DNA from: Elysia chlorotica
Lineage: Eukaryota > Mollusca > Gastropoda > Plakobranchidae
Assembly: GCA_003991915.1 (NCBI GenBank)
Contig: RQTK01000507.1
Location: forward strand, 56,562-120,561
Length of the DNA: 64,000 nucleotides
Direction of reading: 5' to 3'
Each line of letters starts with the position of its first letter. Position 1 is the stretch's first letter. Below the pieces are notes generated by a model, which was not told the DNA's origin, ran no database searches, and saw nothing but the letters and a program-made list of their open reading frames with translations. Below are positions 55,428 through 64,000 of the stretch, one piece after another. The position numbers and the translations under genes were made by a program.

Positions 55428-56345
55428 AAATGGTTCAACGAAGGCAAACCAAATGACTTCTGGGTGTCAGGGTTCTTCTTCACACAGGCTTTCCTCACGG
55501 GCGTCATGCAGAATTTTGCGAGGAAATACACCATTCCCATCGACAAGCTCGTCTTCGACTTTGAGGTGATGTATAATATGTATAAACAAAACACTTTATA
55601 GTTTCGATGGCTGGTTGGTTGGTGAGAAGGTTGTGCAGTTGGGTGGTTGGTTGGTGGTTTGGTTGGTTAGTTGGGTGGTACCAACCACCAAACCAACCAA
55701 TCAACCCACCAACCAACCACCAATGGTTGGTTAGTTGGGTGGTTGGTTGGCGGTTTGGTTGGTTAGATGATAAGCCAGGGTTCAAAAAATGTAAAGGATT
55801 TTGCGAGGTGGTACATTATTGAAGTGAGAAATAGAACTCTACAGTTTGGTTGATTGGTCGGTTAGTTGGTTGGTTGGTCAGTAGGTTGAAAAGAACTTCG
55901 CGAGCAGGTACACAATCGCCATCGACTGTGTCGTCTTTGACTTTAAGATGAGAAAAAAAACTTACAGTTTGGTTGGTTGGTCGGTGGGTGGGTGGTTTTG
56001 TTAGTTTGACAAAGGGTCCAAAATTTAAAAGAAGAGCCGATCTTGTCGGAGTCAGTAGCTTTCTTGACGTCCAACGTAAGCAACTGAAATATATCATATG
56101 GACGGTTCCAGTGATTAACATCTGGTTTGATAAACTTGTTAATAGTCAAATAACATTTGCTGAACGTGAGTCTTTGAGGTGAGCTTGTAGTGGACGAGTT
56201 ATATCCGCCACCCAATCAATAATAAACCATATTCGCTATGCCCATGTTCGCAGGTGGTACCCAAAGATCGGATGTCGAAAGCACCCCCCGACGGAGCATT
56301 CATTTACGGCCTTTTCTTGGACGGTGCACGCTGGGACAAGAAAAC
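55428..56345 (+). pseudogene. Axonemal dynein heavy chain, two C-terminal exons only
   Basis: Exon A 55428-55565 (46 codons, phase 0): [40 protein letters not shown]. Exon B 56254-56345 (92 nt, ends in phase 2): PPDGAFIYGLFLDGARWDKK. These are the near-C-terminal segments of single-headed inner-arm chains such as DNAH3, DNAH7 or DNAH12, which move cilia. Both have clean splice sites and no stop codons. But about 75 upstream exons and the final exon (ending near a WLKP motif) are not found; LETM1 is 3 kb upstream and a kinase gene follows. So this is a gene fragment: a transposed piece, a decaying duplicate or an assembly misjoin. Confidence 0.85.
55566..56010 (+). repeat. (GGTT)n-rich minisatellite with decayed copies of dynein exon A's end
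   Basis: 'ggttggttggt' units alternate with fragments of the exon. At 55889-55950, 'aacttcgcgagcaggtacac' and 'ggtgtcgtctttgacttt'-like sequence translates NFASRYTIAID..VFDFK, against [17 protein letters not shown] shorter copy is at 55795-55830 (DFARWYII). Each is followed by the same 'aaaac.ctta.agtttgg' intron start. Confidence 0.8.
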
Positions 56346-56512
56346 GTAAGTCTGGCCCGCGGAGCTATAAATAGAACTGGGTGGTCTCGCTAGCGGAGAT
56401 ATAAATAGAACCCCATGGTGCAGGGCTACCACTATTTTTGGAAGCCTTGCCGTGGTGTCATCCGGTGGAACTATAAATAGAACTGTATGGTCTAGCCCGT
56501 TGAGCAATAAAT
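56346..56512 (+). repeat. Short repeats containing TATAAATAG
   Basis: 'ctataaatagaactg', 'atataaatagaacccc', 'ctataaatagaactg' and 'caataaataaagg' lie at about 56366, 56398, 56470 and 56505, each with a 'gg.ctagcccg.gga'-like neighbour. Tandem units, 30 to 70 bp apart, directly after dynein exon B. Confidence 0.75.
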
Positions 56513-57055
56513 AAAGGTAGTGCTTCCGTGGGTACACGTATACCTACGGAAGCGCTTGCTTCGGTAGGTACACTAAACTTAGCCTGTAGATTAGATCTAC
56601 AGCGTTTACATTTGCTTTTTCAACAGTCAAATTACCGCTGCCTTTTACAAGTACTTCATTAAGTGTATCTCGCCTTTTCTTGATCACTTGTTCAAATTCT
56701 TGAAAAGTTTTGAAAGTTCTTCCCACAAAAAGATTCAGATTTAGTGATACTTCGTCTGGAACCGGCTCCATGTTGCTGTTGAACTTGCAACGCTCAGCTT
56801 AATTAAAAAACGGATACGTCGAAGAGCAGAGGTCCAAGATATAAGCTTACGTCGAACTCGAAGAGCAGAGGTCCAAGAAAGAAAGTAGAATTAAGCTTAG
56901 CGCCTGCAGCCCTACACATTCTAAAAAAAAACCTTTGCTGTGATTGGATTGCTTTAAATAGTAACAACGAGAATTTTGATGACGTTTTACGCATGTGTAC
57001 CTACCGAAGCAAGCGCTTCGGTAGGTACACGTGTACCCACGGAAGCATAACCTTT
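56513..57055. mobile_element. TIR-flanked DNA transposon derivative, about 540 bp
   Basis: The left end ('gcttccgtgggtacacgt' from about 56522) is the reverse complement of the right end (57026-57045); the TIRs run to about 55 bp and begin AAAGGT. Each TIR can itself fold: 56995-57030 is a perfect 16-bp-arm hairpin with a 4-nt loop. No clear target duplication. Inside is a 75-codon minus frame (56544-56771). It looks like an internally deleted, non-autonomous copy. Confidence 0.85.
56544..56771 (-). pseudogene. Truncated transposase-like N-terminus inside the TIR element
   Basis: 75 codons: MEPVPDEV, then GRTFKTFQEFEQVIKKRRDT, LNEVLVKGSGN. The FKTF.EFE pattern resembles the start of ZSWIM/Mutator-like proteins; that is a resemblance from memory, not an alignment. 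The last part is coded by the TIR. No catalytic region is present. Confidence 0.35.
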
Positions 57056-57164
57056 AGTGAAGTGCATCCACAGATTTCTATATATAGAATCCGTGAGTGT
57101 ATCTATTATTAGACTTGACAGCGAAACATCAATGCCTAGCAAGCCTTGATGCCTAGATAAAAGC

Positions 57165-57255
57165 CGATGGTCCGGGCTGAAGAGGACGACAACACGAACC
57201 CAGTTCGATGGAGGGGCTTTGCTGCGGCTCTATGTTCCATAGGAAAACAAGATGC
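57165..57255 (+). mobile_element. Non-LTR retrotransposon 3' tip
   Basis: 'gggctgaagaggacgac', 'cgatggaggggctttgctgc' and 'ctctatgttccatagg' match the ends of 42380-43245 and 47275-47880. About 90 bp only. Confidence 0.7.
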
Positions 57256-59699
57256 GCAAATCAGATGCCTCAACTCTGGTCCGTTAGTCCACAGCACCAA
57301 CAACACTGAGATATCTGGCGCACTAAAGTAGAATAGGCTGCGATTGCCTCTCTCACAATCACATGTCCTGCACAGCTTTAACTAAAAAAAAAAAAGAAAT
57401 AAAAAAGGAGGAAGGGATTTTATGCTTTATATCTTGAACAAATTAAAAATACATCTGGAGGCGAGTTGTTTTCAAAACAAAAAGAAAAAGTTTTTTTTTT
57501 CTTTCTCTGTTTTGTCTACTTTATTCAAATCCTACTTTTCATAATTATGACAAAAATGTAATGGTATCATTTTTCTTTTCGCCAGAGCGTGAGACATGTT
57601 TTTTATCCGCCGTAGCAACAAATGTGGCGTCGATAGTAACTATTGAGGTTTATGTTTAGAGGAAGCAACACCAGCAGATAACATAATAAATGAATAAGCA
57701 AACTACGCATAGATTCTAGATCTAGATAAGTAATTTCAACGCAAAGCAATATATTTCAAACTAGATATATTTGGATTTAAGTCTATAATTAAAACTCAGG
57801 TATGTTAATTCAACTTAGGCATGCAGGCCAGGCATGTTGAACTTTAAGTTAAATATCAGTCGGTAATTCTACTAATTGGAAGTTCTTTATCTTCCTTTGT
57901 GAAGTCATTAAATTTCTTTTGAATATGTGTCACGAAGGAACTGAAACCTTCCTATTTGGAAACGAAAAGTCCATGTAATATGATTGAAAGTGGCAACTTA
58001 GTTCGCTTGTCAGTTGCTGTGCCGCACATCGCTGAATATATTACCTACTAAACGACATTAGCTAAGCTAAAATAGTTTTGATTTTATAAGATCTTAAATC
58101 CATATTTATTTACTTAGTCTTAAATCTGTGTAAGTACTTGTTACAGCGCTGGTAAAGTTAATGATTCATGAACACCACGTCTGAGCCCAAAAGTTTGAAG
58201 TCTTGTGTGGTATCAGTGGATCAAGTCCCTCTATTTAGTAGATCATCCCATAGTTCATCATCAATATAATCTCTAACATGAACGATATATCAGTGAATTT
58301 ACTGTGAAAACTTGAAACAACTGCATTCTCTTAATTGTTTTGATTAGTGCAATGGTCTTTGTGTAACAACCTCTACGTTAGAACTCGTTTTATTTTAAAA
58401 CATGCTATGGGAACGTCAACAATTTAATTATTACACCTATTTAAGGATCTTTTGACTCCAACCCCCCCCCTTCTTCCCCTCTCGCCTTTATTACACATGT
58501 TTTCTTTATCTCTTAAAACTATTTTCCAATAGCCAATGGCCCCCTCTAGGGTGTAAGATTACATCTGAACGACCCTCTAGCTCGGTAAAACATAACTTTT
58601 TCTCTTTCTTACAATTCTTGGCATTTTACAAACCTGCTTTAAGAGCGTATGCTTATGTATGAACAATTTCCCTCCATCATGAAAGCTCATTTTGCTTCTC
58701 CTAAGTTTTTATCTTCTTAGCAAATAGTGACACTTTGCAGCTAGAGAGTTGCAGGGAAAAATAAAGGAGGGAGGGCAAAGTTGGAAGAAGTGGTAATCTT
58801 AGGTGGGGACATTTTTGCCGTATTAAGGAATCATCTCCTGTGACATCACTTTGTATCCCACTTCAAGGAATCTTTGCTCCTCTAGCCTACAGAAGTCAAC
58901 GGTTTAACGAGGAGATGTTAACAGCTAGATCTACCACCGTCCCCTTATATTCAGAGCATGGCCCCTGACTGAAAATCATAAGTGTACAAAACTTCCTTTA
59001 TTTTATACGAGAGCAGACATCTCAACCTCTGATGATGGCTCAACACATATCAACCACTTCTCATAATCGGTTTGCATCTCTTTACAAACCATTTTATTTT
59101 GATAAATGACTGTGAGAATTGCATCTCAGTGATTTAATGCTCTGGACTAGCTGTTCAAATCACACCTCCAAAAAACCCATTAGGGATTACCATTTATTTC
59201 TATCACCGATTACGTAATTATCAACATACACAACATTCTCTTCAAGTCGCTTTAGAATCAAATAAATCTAAGAACCTGTTGTTGTTGTTTTTTATACCAC
59301 TGTACTCAAGGGTTAAAAAATTACATAACCTATACAAAGAGACTGTTGCAGGTGGATCTTACCTTGCAAAGTAAAAGATTTCTCTCTGTCAGCAGTTGAA
59401 TCAGAAACAGCTTTTTCCTCTAGCACTCTATTTTATTCTAATTAATCAAATAAAGTGGTGAAGGAGTAGAGTGAATATATTTATAGCTTTCAGTAAAGGT
59501 CAAATTTATATTTTACAATAACTAAACATATGCCTATACTGGGCAGTTCGTAAGGTTTAAAGAAGAAGTATGTATAGATAAAATCCTAACTTTAATCTTC
59601 AATCATTCACCAGACAAAAGAATTTTTCAATCTGACTGAAATGAAATTAGACCTCATCTCTCTTACTTTTAGCTGCTTGACTTTTTTTTTTTTTTGCAG
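57256..59699. other. No gene seen, 2.4 kb upstream of the kinase
   Basis: AT-rich with short homopolymers and a CTAGATCTAG word at 57716. I looked for a final dynein exon and did not find one. A strong acceptor (T-run then GCAG) at 59697-59699 closes the region. Confidence 0.5.
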
Positions 59700-60058
59700 G
59701 ATCAACATGTCATGTGGGAGGCGAAATTGATCTTCTGTATCTCTCCTCTCCTCTTTCCCTGTCTGTCTGTCTGTCTCTTTCTCTATCGCTCTGCTCTCTG
59801 CTCCCTGTCTCTCTCTATCTCTTTTTTTTTCACTCTCTCACACACTGTTTTTCCTTCCTGTTTGGCTAAAAATTATGCAATCCCATCCCTCCTTTAACTA
59901 AAATTATCAACTCATCCACCTGAAAGGATTGACTATGTGTATCTTTCAAATTGATGTTAACAGAAAATGCCTCAATCAACTCAAGCCTACTGGATAGCAG
60001 AGAGCATCAAGGACCGAGCCTTTGAAGATCATTATGACTTGGGGAAGGAGCTTGGTCG
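59700..60058 (+). CDS. CAMK4: CaMKIV-like kinase, coding exon 1 with 5' UTR
   Basis: The acceptor at 59699 starts an exon with a 267-nt 5' UTR, CT-rich at 59735-59835; a mini-uORF begins at 59706. ATG 59967: MPQSTQAYWIAESIKDRAFE, DHYDLGKELG, then CG|GTAAGT. YWI, a basic/acidic spacer and Y..G.ELGRGA match the human CaMKIV N-terminal part (DYWIDGS...ELGRGATS). Confidence 0.8.
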
Positions 60059-60399
60059 GTAAGTGACAAAGCAATGGTACCTCTTTAATACATTGTGTTT
60101 GCTTATTGGTGTGTATTTGATACAGAACAAAACATCTGGATAATCACCTTGAATATATTGTTATTATAATACATTTTAAAAATCCAGAATGGTTTACTTA
60201 TAGTAAATTTTCTGTACTCTATGTACACAAAAAATGCCATAAAACGTACACATCAAACAAAATAAATGTTTTTACCTTGTAATATTTTTTGTTACTTAGT
60301 GCGATACATACACATAACGTCCAATAACTAAGCACTTTCTTCTCAGTCCTTTAACCTCAAAACAGTTTTAGTTACTTGTCATTGTGTGTATTCTTGCAG

Positions 60400-60478
60400 G
60401 GGTGCCACTGCTACTGTATACAAATGCACTTTGAAAGGTACAGATCAGGCATGGGCTGTCAAGATTATGGACAAAAGT
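60400..60478 (+). CDS. CAMK4: CaMKIV-like kinase, coding exon 2 (gene continues past window)
   Basis: Joined by the split codon CG|G: RGATATVYKCTLKGTDQAWA, VKIMDKS. It holds the glycine-rich loop GRGATATVY and the VK lysine that binds ATP. Phase 0 donor GTGAGT. CaMKIV is a Ca2+/calmodulin-dependent Ser/Thr kinase that phosphorylates CREB-type factors in the nucleus. No further exon appears up to 64,000, so the next intron is at least 3.5 kb. A related CaMKI-type kinase is the main alternative. Confidence 0.82.
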
Positions 60479-60544
60479 GTGAGTAGTCCTTTAAATGTGC
60501 TAAATTACCTTAAATAAGAGAAATTCTAACAATTCAGAACTGCT

Positions 60545-60975
60545 CTATAAATCAAGAACGGTGCTTTGTAGCATTGGCAAGCGTTTCGCTCCTGATCCCT
60601 TGCCTTTTTTAATGCCTCCATATCTTTCCCTTCACTAAGCCATTCTGTTAGTTCGTCCACATCTTTTTGTTTTGTTTCACCTACTGCACTTCCCTTCACC
60701 CATTTCTGTTGTAAAAAGATGATACAGCTTTTCTATTTTCATCACTTGAGCAAAGAGATTGTAGCATATCAAAATTATGAATTATATTTTTTGTTAGCTT
60801 CATCTAGGGCTGTTTCTTAGGGTTTCCAAGCTGTTAACGAGATTTTGAGAATTCCTTCTATTTCAGCTGTCTTTAGTTTCTTCTCTGATTGTTTTGAGAT
60901 TGTCCAAGCCTCGCATACATACATAAGCATGGGTTCAATGTATCACTGAAGAACTCCTCATTTTGCTTGCATGAA
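60545..60975 (-). mobile_element. Degenerate non-LTR retrotransposon 3' fragment
   Basis: On the minus strand, broken frames give YACEAWTISKQSEKKLKTAE (the LYG.E.W region of reverse transcriptases) and, at the other end, a RDQERNACQCYK-like tail resembling the usual 'DR..WR..V..A' C-terminus. Several stop codons. In CaMK intron 2. Confidence 0.55.
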
Positions 60976-61499
60976 GATTCACTTGTTTGTTAGGGCTGAT
61001 TTCATTTCCTAGAAACTATGTTTTGCCTGTCAGTTTCAGTTTTACCTTTGACCCCAGTTAATATTTTTTGTAAAATTTATTATATGTTCCATTTAATCTA
61101 GTCTAGAACTAGATCTAGATTAGATCTATACCTTTTACAGTGAAAGTAAACTACTACACTATTATCTAGCTCCCCCATGAGTTTCTACACACTTTCTAGG
61201 TCTACATCTCGGTCCACACTCTTACAATTTTGAATTTATTGGTACAAACATGGTTTATATAGCATCAGTCATGGATTCTAAAATACCAATTATTTATTTA
61301 ATTTTTCAAAGGGTGGGCCTATAGATCTAAATCTAGATCCACGAAGTGAACTTTTACGTTTCAAACCTCAACAAAAATGTAGAGAATCAGAGACTTAGAT
61401 GGATCAACAATTCATCAAATGTATTGGATCTGTTTGCTTTTATAAATGGCGTGTCAGCATGCTAACTGCTATAGTATTGGATCTAAAGAAACCTGAACA

Positions 61500-61510
61500 A
61501 CAACAACAAC

Positions 61511-61548
<38 letters not shown>

Positions 61549-61615
61549 GAAGAATAATAATAATAATGAACAACAACAACAATAACAATAACAACAACAA
61601 CAACAGCAACAACAC
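61500..61615. repeat. (AAC)n/(AAT)n microsatellite
   Basis: Blocks of 'aac', then 'aat', then 'aac' triplets with single interruptions. Confidence 0.95.
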
Positions 61616-62473
61616 CTTTTTGTTAAAATCAGGTCTAGCCAAAAAAAGAAAGCGAAATTAGTTTTCTCTATCCTGTTGCTTGAAGATCACTCGCACTTTT
61701 TTGGGAATTCCATACTCCCTTTACATTTCACTTACAAACCCAGAATGTGCATGGATGATGCAGTCTGTACAGTTTTAAATAACATTAAGAAGGGTTTCAA
61801 AGAGTCTGTCTCAAGTATGGCTCGTTTATTTTGAAATATTATTTTCTCTTTTTGTTAATATATAGACATTTCAAGCGTTATATATCTATAACTGGCAGGC
61901 CAATGCGCTCCTATATAAAAATACACTGTACCAATCATTGGAACAACCAAAGAAATGAAGGTCAGACGATACTGCTTGTACCATATATTACAAATTCTCT
62001 TGAATTACCTATATGTTCATTCATAATGTACTAGAGACTAACTATATTAAGTTGGCTGCTGTGGTAACTACAATTGGCAGTTGAATGTATGTAATACTAA
62101 GTAAAGAAATATTAACTATTGAAAGAAAAGAAAGTTAAGTGATGAAGAAGAAGGATAACTAAACTTATTTTAATAATAATTAAAATCAATTTGTCTGTTT
62201 ACATAATAGGTTTGCGCTTGCAAAACACTGACAGCTTTGTGTCGGAAACAAAAGCACTTGACGCTTCAGAAAACAAAAAAAATACTTTGATTCGAATAAC
62301 TAATTAACAAGTTTCAGCTTTGCCATAAAAAAAAAAACAACAGAAATATTTATATAGATTTAAAAAATGATGTGAAAATTGATACGTAGTAAAAATAATG
62401 TTGATGAGAATCTATTGAGCAGAAGACAAAAGAAAAGCGTGTGTGAGGATTATGTTACAACTGGCTTGATTGC

Positions 62474-62620
62474 CCCTCCCGGCTCAGACAGGAGTCATGG
62501 TATCCCCGCCCTGTCTCGTGTGTGGCAGCATATAAAATTGTCAGACGTCCGTCTTGGGGCCCGTCCACCACATAGCCTATATAGTGCTGCTGTTGGACGT
62601 TAAACCAACCCAACCCGATC
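62474..62620 (+). mobile_element. SINE 3' part in the kinase intron
   Basis: 'ggctcagacaggagtcatgg', 'gtgtggcagcatataaaatt', 'cccgtccaccacatagcc', 'gctgttggacgttaaacc'. The head is lost. Intact in the core, so relatively young. Confidence 0.85.
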
Positions 62621-62639
62621 CAACCCGATTGCCCCTCCG

Positions 62640-64000
62640 CTGATGAAAACAAGCAGAAAAACGCCCACTAAGTTGGACGTCACTAGAGGACTAAAATTAG
62701 GACCAATATATCCACAGCTCAACATATCCATTGGAAAATAACAAAGAGAAACAGGGCTTGGGGTCAAGGATGAGGACCAGTACAAGTGAAAAATCAACTC
62801 ATCAGAGTTCAATACAATATTACAAGCCAAGTGCACTGATTGGATTTATCAACCCACCCAGTACGATACTTAGAGGCTACAGGGCATGGTTTGGAAGAGC
62901 TTAAAACCAGAGGAAAATTCAAAAGAAAAGAAATAATATACAAAACCAGCATACACCGATGATCTCAATTCACCCAAAGCAAAATCAATAGGCAAAGTTT
63001 ATTCAAACAAGTGGATATAATTATCCACCTAGTGAAGTATGACGAGACTGGCGCAGCACGGCCACCGTCCCTGCAACAGGTTTGTCACAGGGCTGAGACA
63101 TGGAGGAGACAGAAATGATGGGGTAACAGCTAAGCGTCCACATGATCTCTCAGGTTAACAGGTACCCGAACTAGGCGGTAGAACAGAAATACAATGTGGT
63201 CGGTAAAAACAAACCGACGGCACTGAATGTATGCCACATGGACCCACAATGGAAAAAAAAAATCGAGCGTTGTTTTTTTGGGATTTAAGTCATTGTTTCT
63301 GAAGCTAAAATGAAGTTTATTTGGGTGGAGTGAAAAAGTGCCTTGTGCCTGTAGGGTTTGTAGACGTTATTGCTTTATGATGTGGTGTGTAGACGTATGT
63401 GTGTGCGCGTCGCCATGGCGACACTGAACAGATTGAATGCATGCATAGTTATGAATGCATGCTACAAAAAAAAACAAAAAACGATGAGGGCAAGCTGGAC
63501 GACTGCGGCACTTTCTAATGTTTGTCTGGTTGCAGCTGGTTAAACTTGCTAAAATATCGGCTTTTATTTACTTACAGAAGGATGCAATGTTATTTTATTG
63601 CCAAATTTAAAATGATTTCCATTTGCGTCTTTATAAAGAAGAATATGAAAATTATGGAAAACATTTTTGTAAATCTTTTTTGTTATTTAAGAGAAGTAAA
63701 GAAAGAAGCATGCAATGGTAGCATTTATAAAACAATAAGTAACAAACAAACAAACAAAACGAATTGGGGAAAAGTAAGTGATTTAAACGAACGACAGCGA
63801 ATTAAAGACCAAGGCTGGGCAGGGATTGCTAAGTTCTGTGCAGACACAGAAAGAACAAATACAATGAATATAGTTTTTAATTATATTGGCATTGTCATAA
63901 TGCGGTATGCATTAGAGTAAAGGATAGAGATAGGGGTTGAGGGGGTAGAGAAAACGGGTACAAAAATAAAGAGACAACGATATATCGATAGACACTTATA
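62640..64000. other. Intron sequence of the kinase, nothing recognised
   Basis: No exon with family similarity and no RT motif. A 14-bp perfect palindrome GTCGCCATGGCGAC occurs near 63408. The 132-codon frame at 63522-63920 has no recognisable domain and looks like chance. Confidence 0.4.

Noticed and set aside
54905-55456. 183-codon frame on the plus strand rich in Leu-Val and Cys
   Set aside because: It is produced by the (TTCTTG)n repeat and T-rich stretches; no domain, and it overlaps dynein exon A out of frame.
63522-63920. 132-codon frame near the right end
   Set aside because: Lys/Asn/Ile-rich with no kinase or other motif; lies where only intron is expected.

Overview
This is nuclear DNA of an intron-rich animal, AT-rich and heavily loaded with repeats. 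Evidence: spliced genes with GT/AG junctions and short exons, tRNA-derived SINEs, many non-LTR retrotransposon fragments, and long microsatellites and minisatellites. The repeat mix and protein divergence suggest a lophotrochozoan invertebrate, perhaps a gastropod mollusc; that placement is inference.

Layout. (1) 1-24,269, plus strand: the ALDH18A1 gene for delta-1-pyrroline-5-carboxylate synthase (P5CS). I could assemble 15 coding exons, giving about 777 residues. As printed, coding exon 3 lacks one base and the frame breaks. Intron 3 is about 10.8 kb and holds a 1-kb tandem duplication, SINEs and a 2.2-kb LINE fragment. (2) 24,270-33,486: no gene seen; probably the converging 3' UTRs plus minisatellites. 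(3) 33,487-52,319, minus strand: LETM1, the mitochondrial inner-membrane K+/H+ or Ca2+/H+ exchanger. Thirteen coding exons join in frame to 832 residues, starting with MTSILL. Its introns hold SINE and LINE fragments and long simple repeats. (4) 55,428-56,345, plus strand: two exons of an axonemal dynein heavy chain C-terminal region, with no other exon of that gene visible, among tandem repeats. (5) 56,513-57,055: a TIR-flanked DNA transposon derivative. (6) 59,967 to the right edge, plus strand: the first two coding exons of a CaMKIV-like kinase; the gene runs out of the window.

P5CS (proline/ornithine synthesis) and LETM1 (cation exchange) are both mitochondrial inner-membrane or matrix proteins and are convergently transcribed. 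I infer no joint regulation from this.

The most unusual signal is that tandem repeats start at splice junctions. At P5CS coding exons 6 and 15 the minisatellite unit contains the 3' splice site plus the first exon bases, so about 16 and 11 decoy acceptors precede the true ones. At P5CS exon 11 and the dynein exon, the exon's 3' end with its donor is duplicated into the intron. A second notable structure is a SINE whose inner segment grew into a minisatellite that now flanks a LINE fragment.
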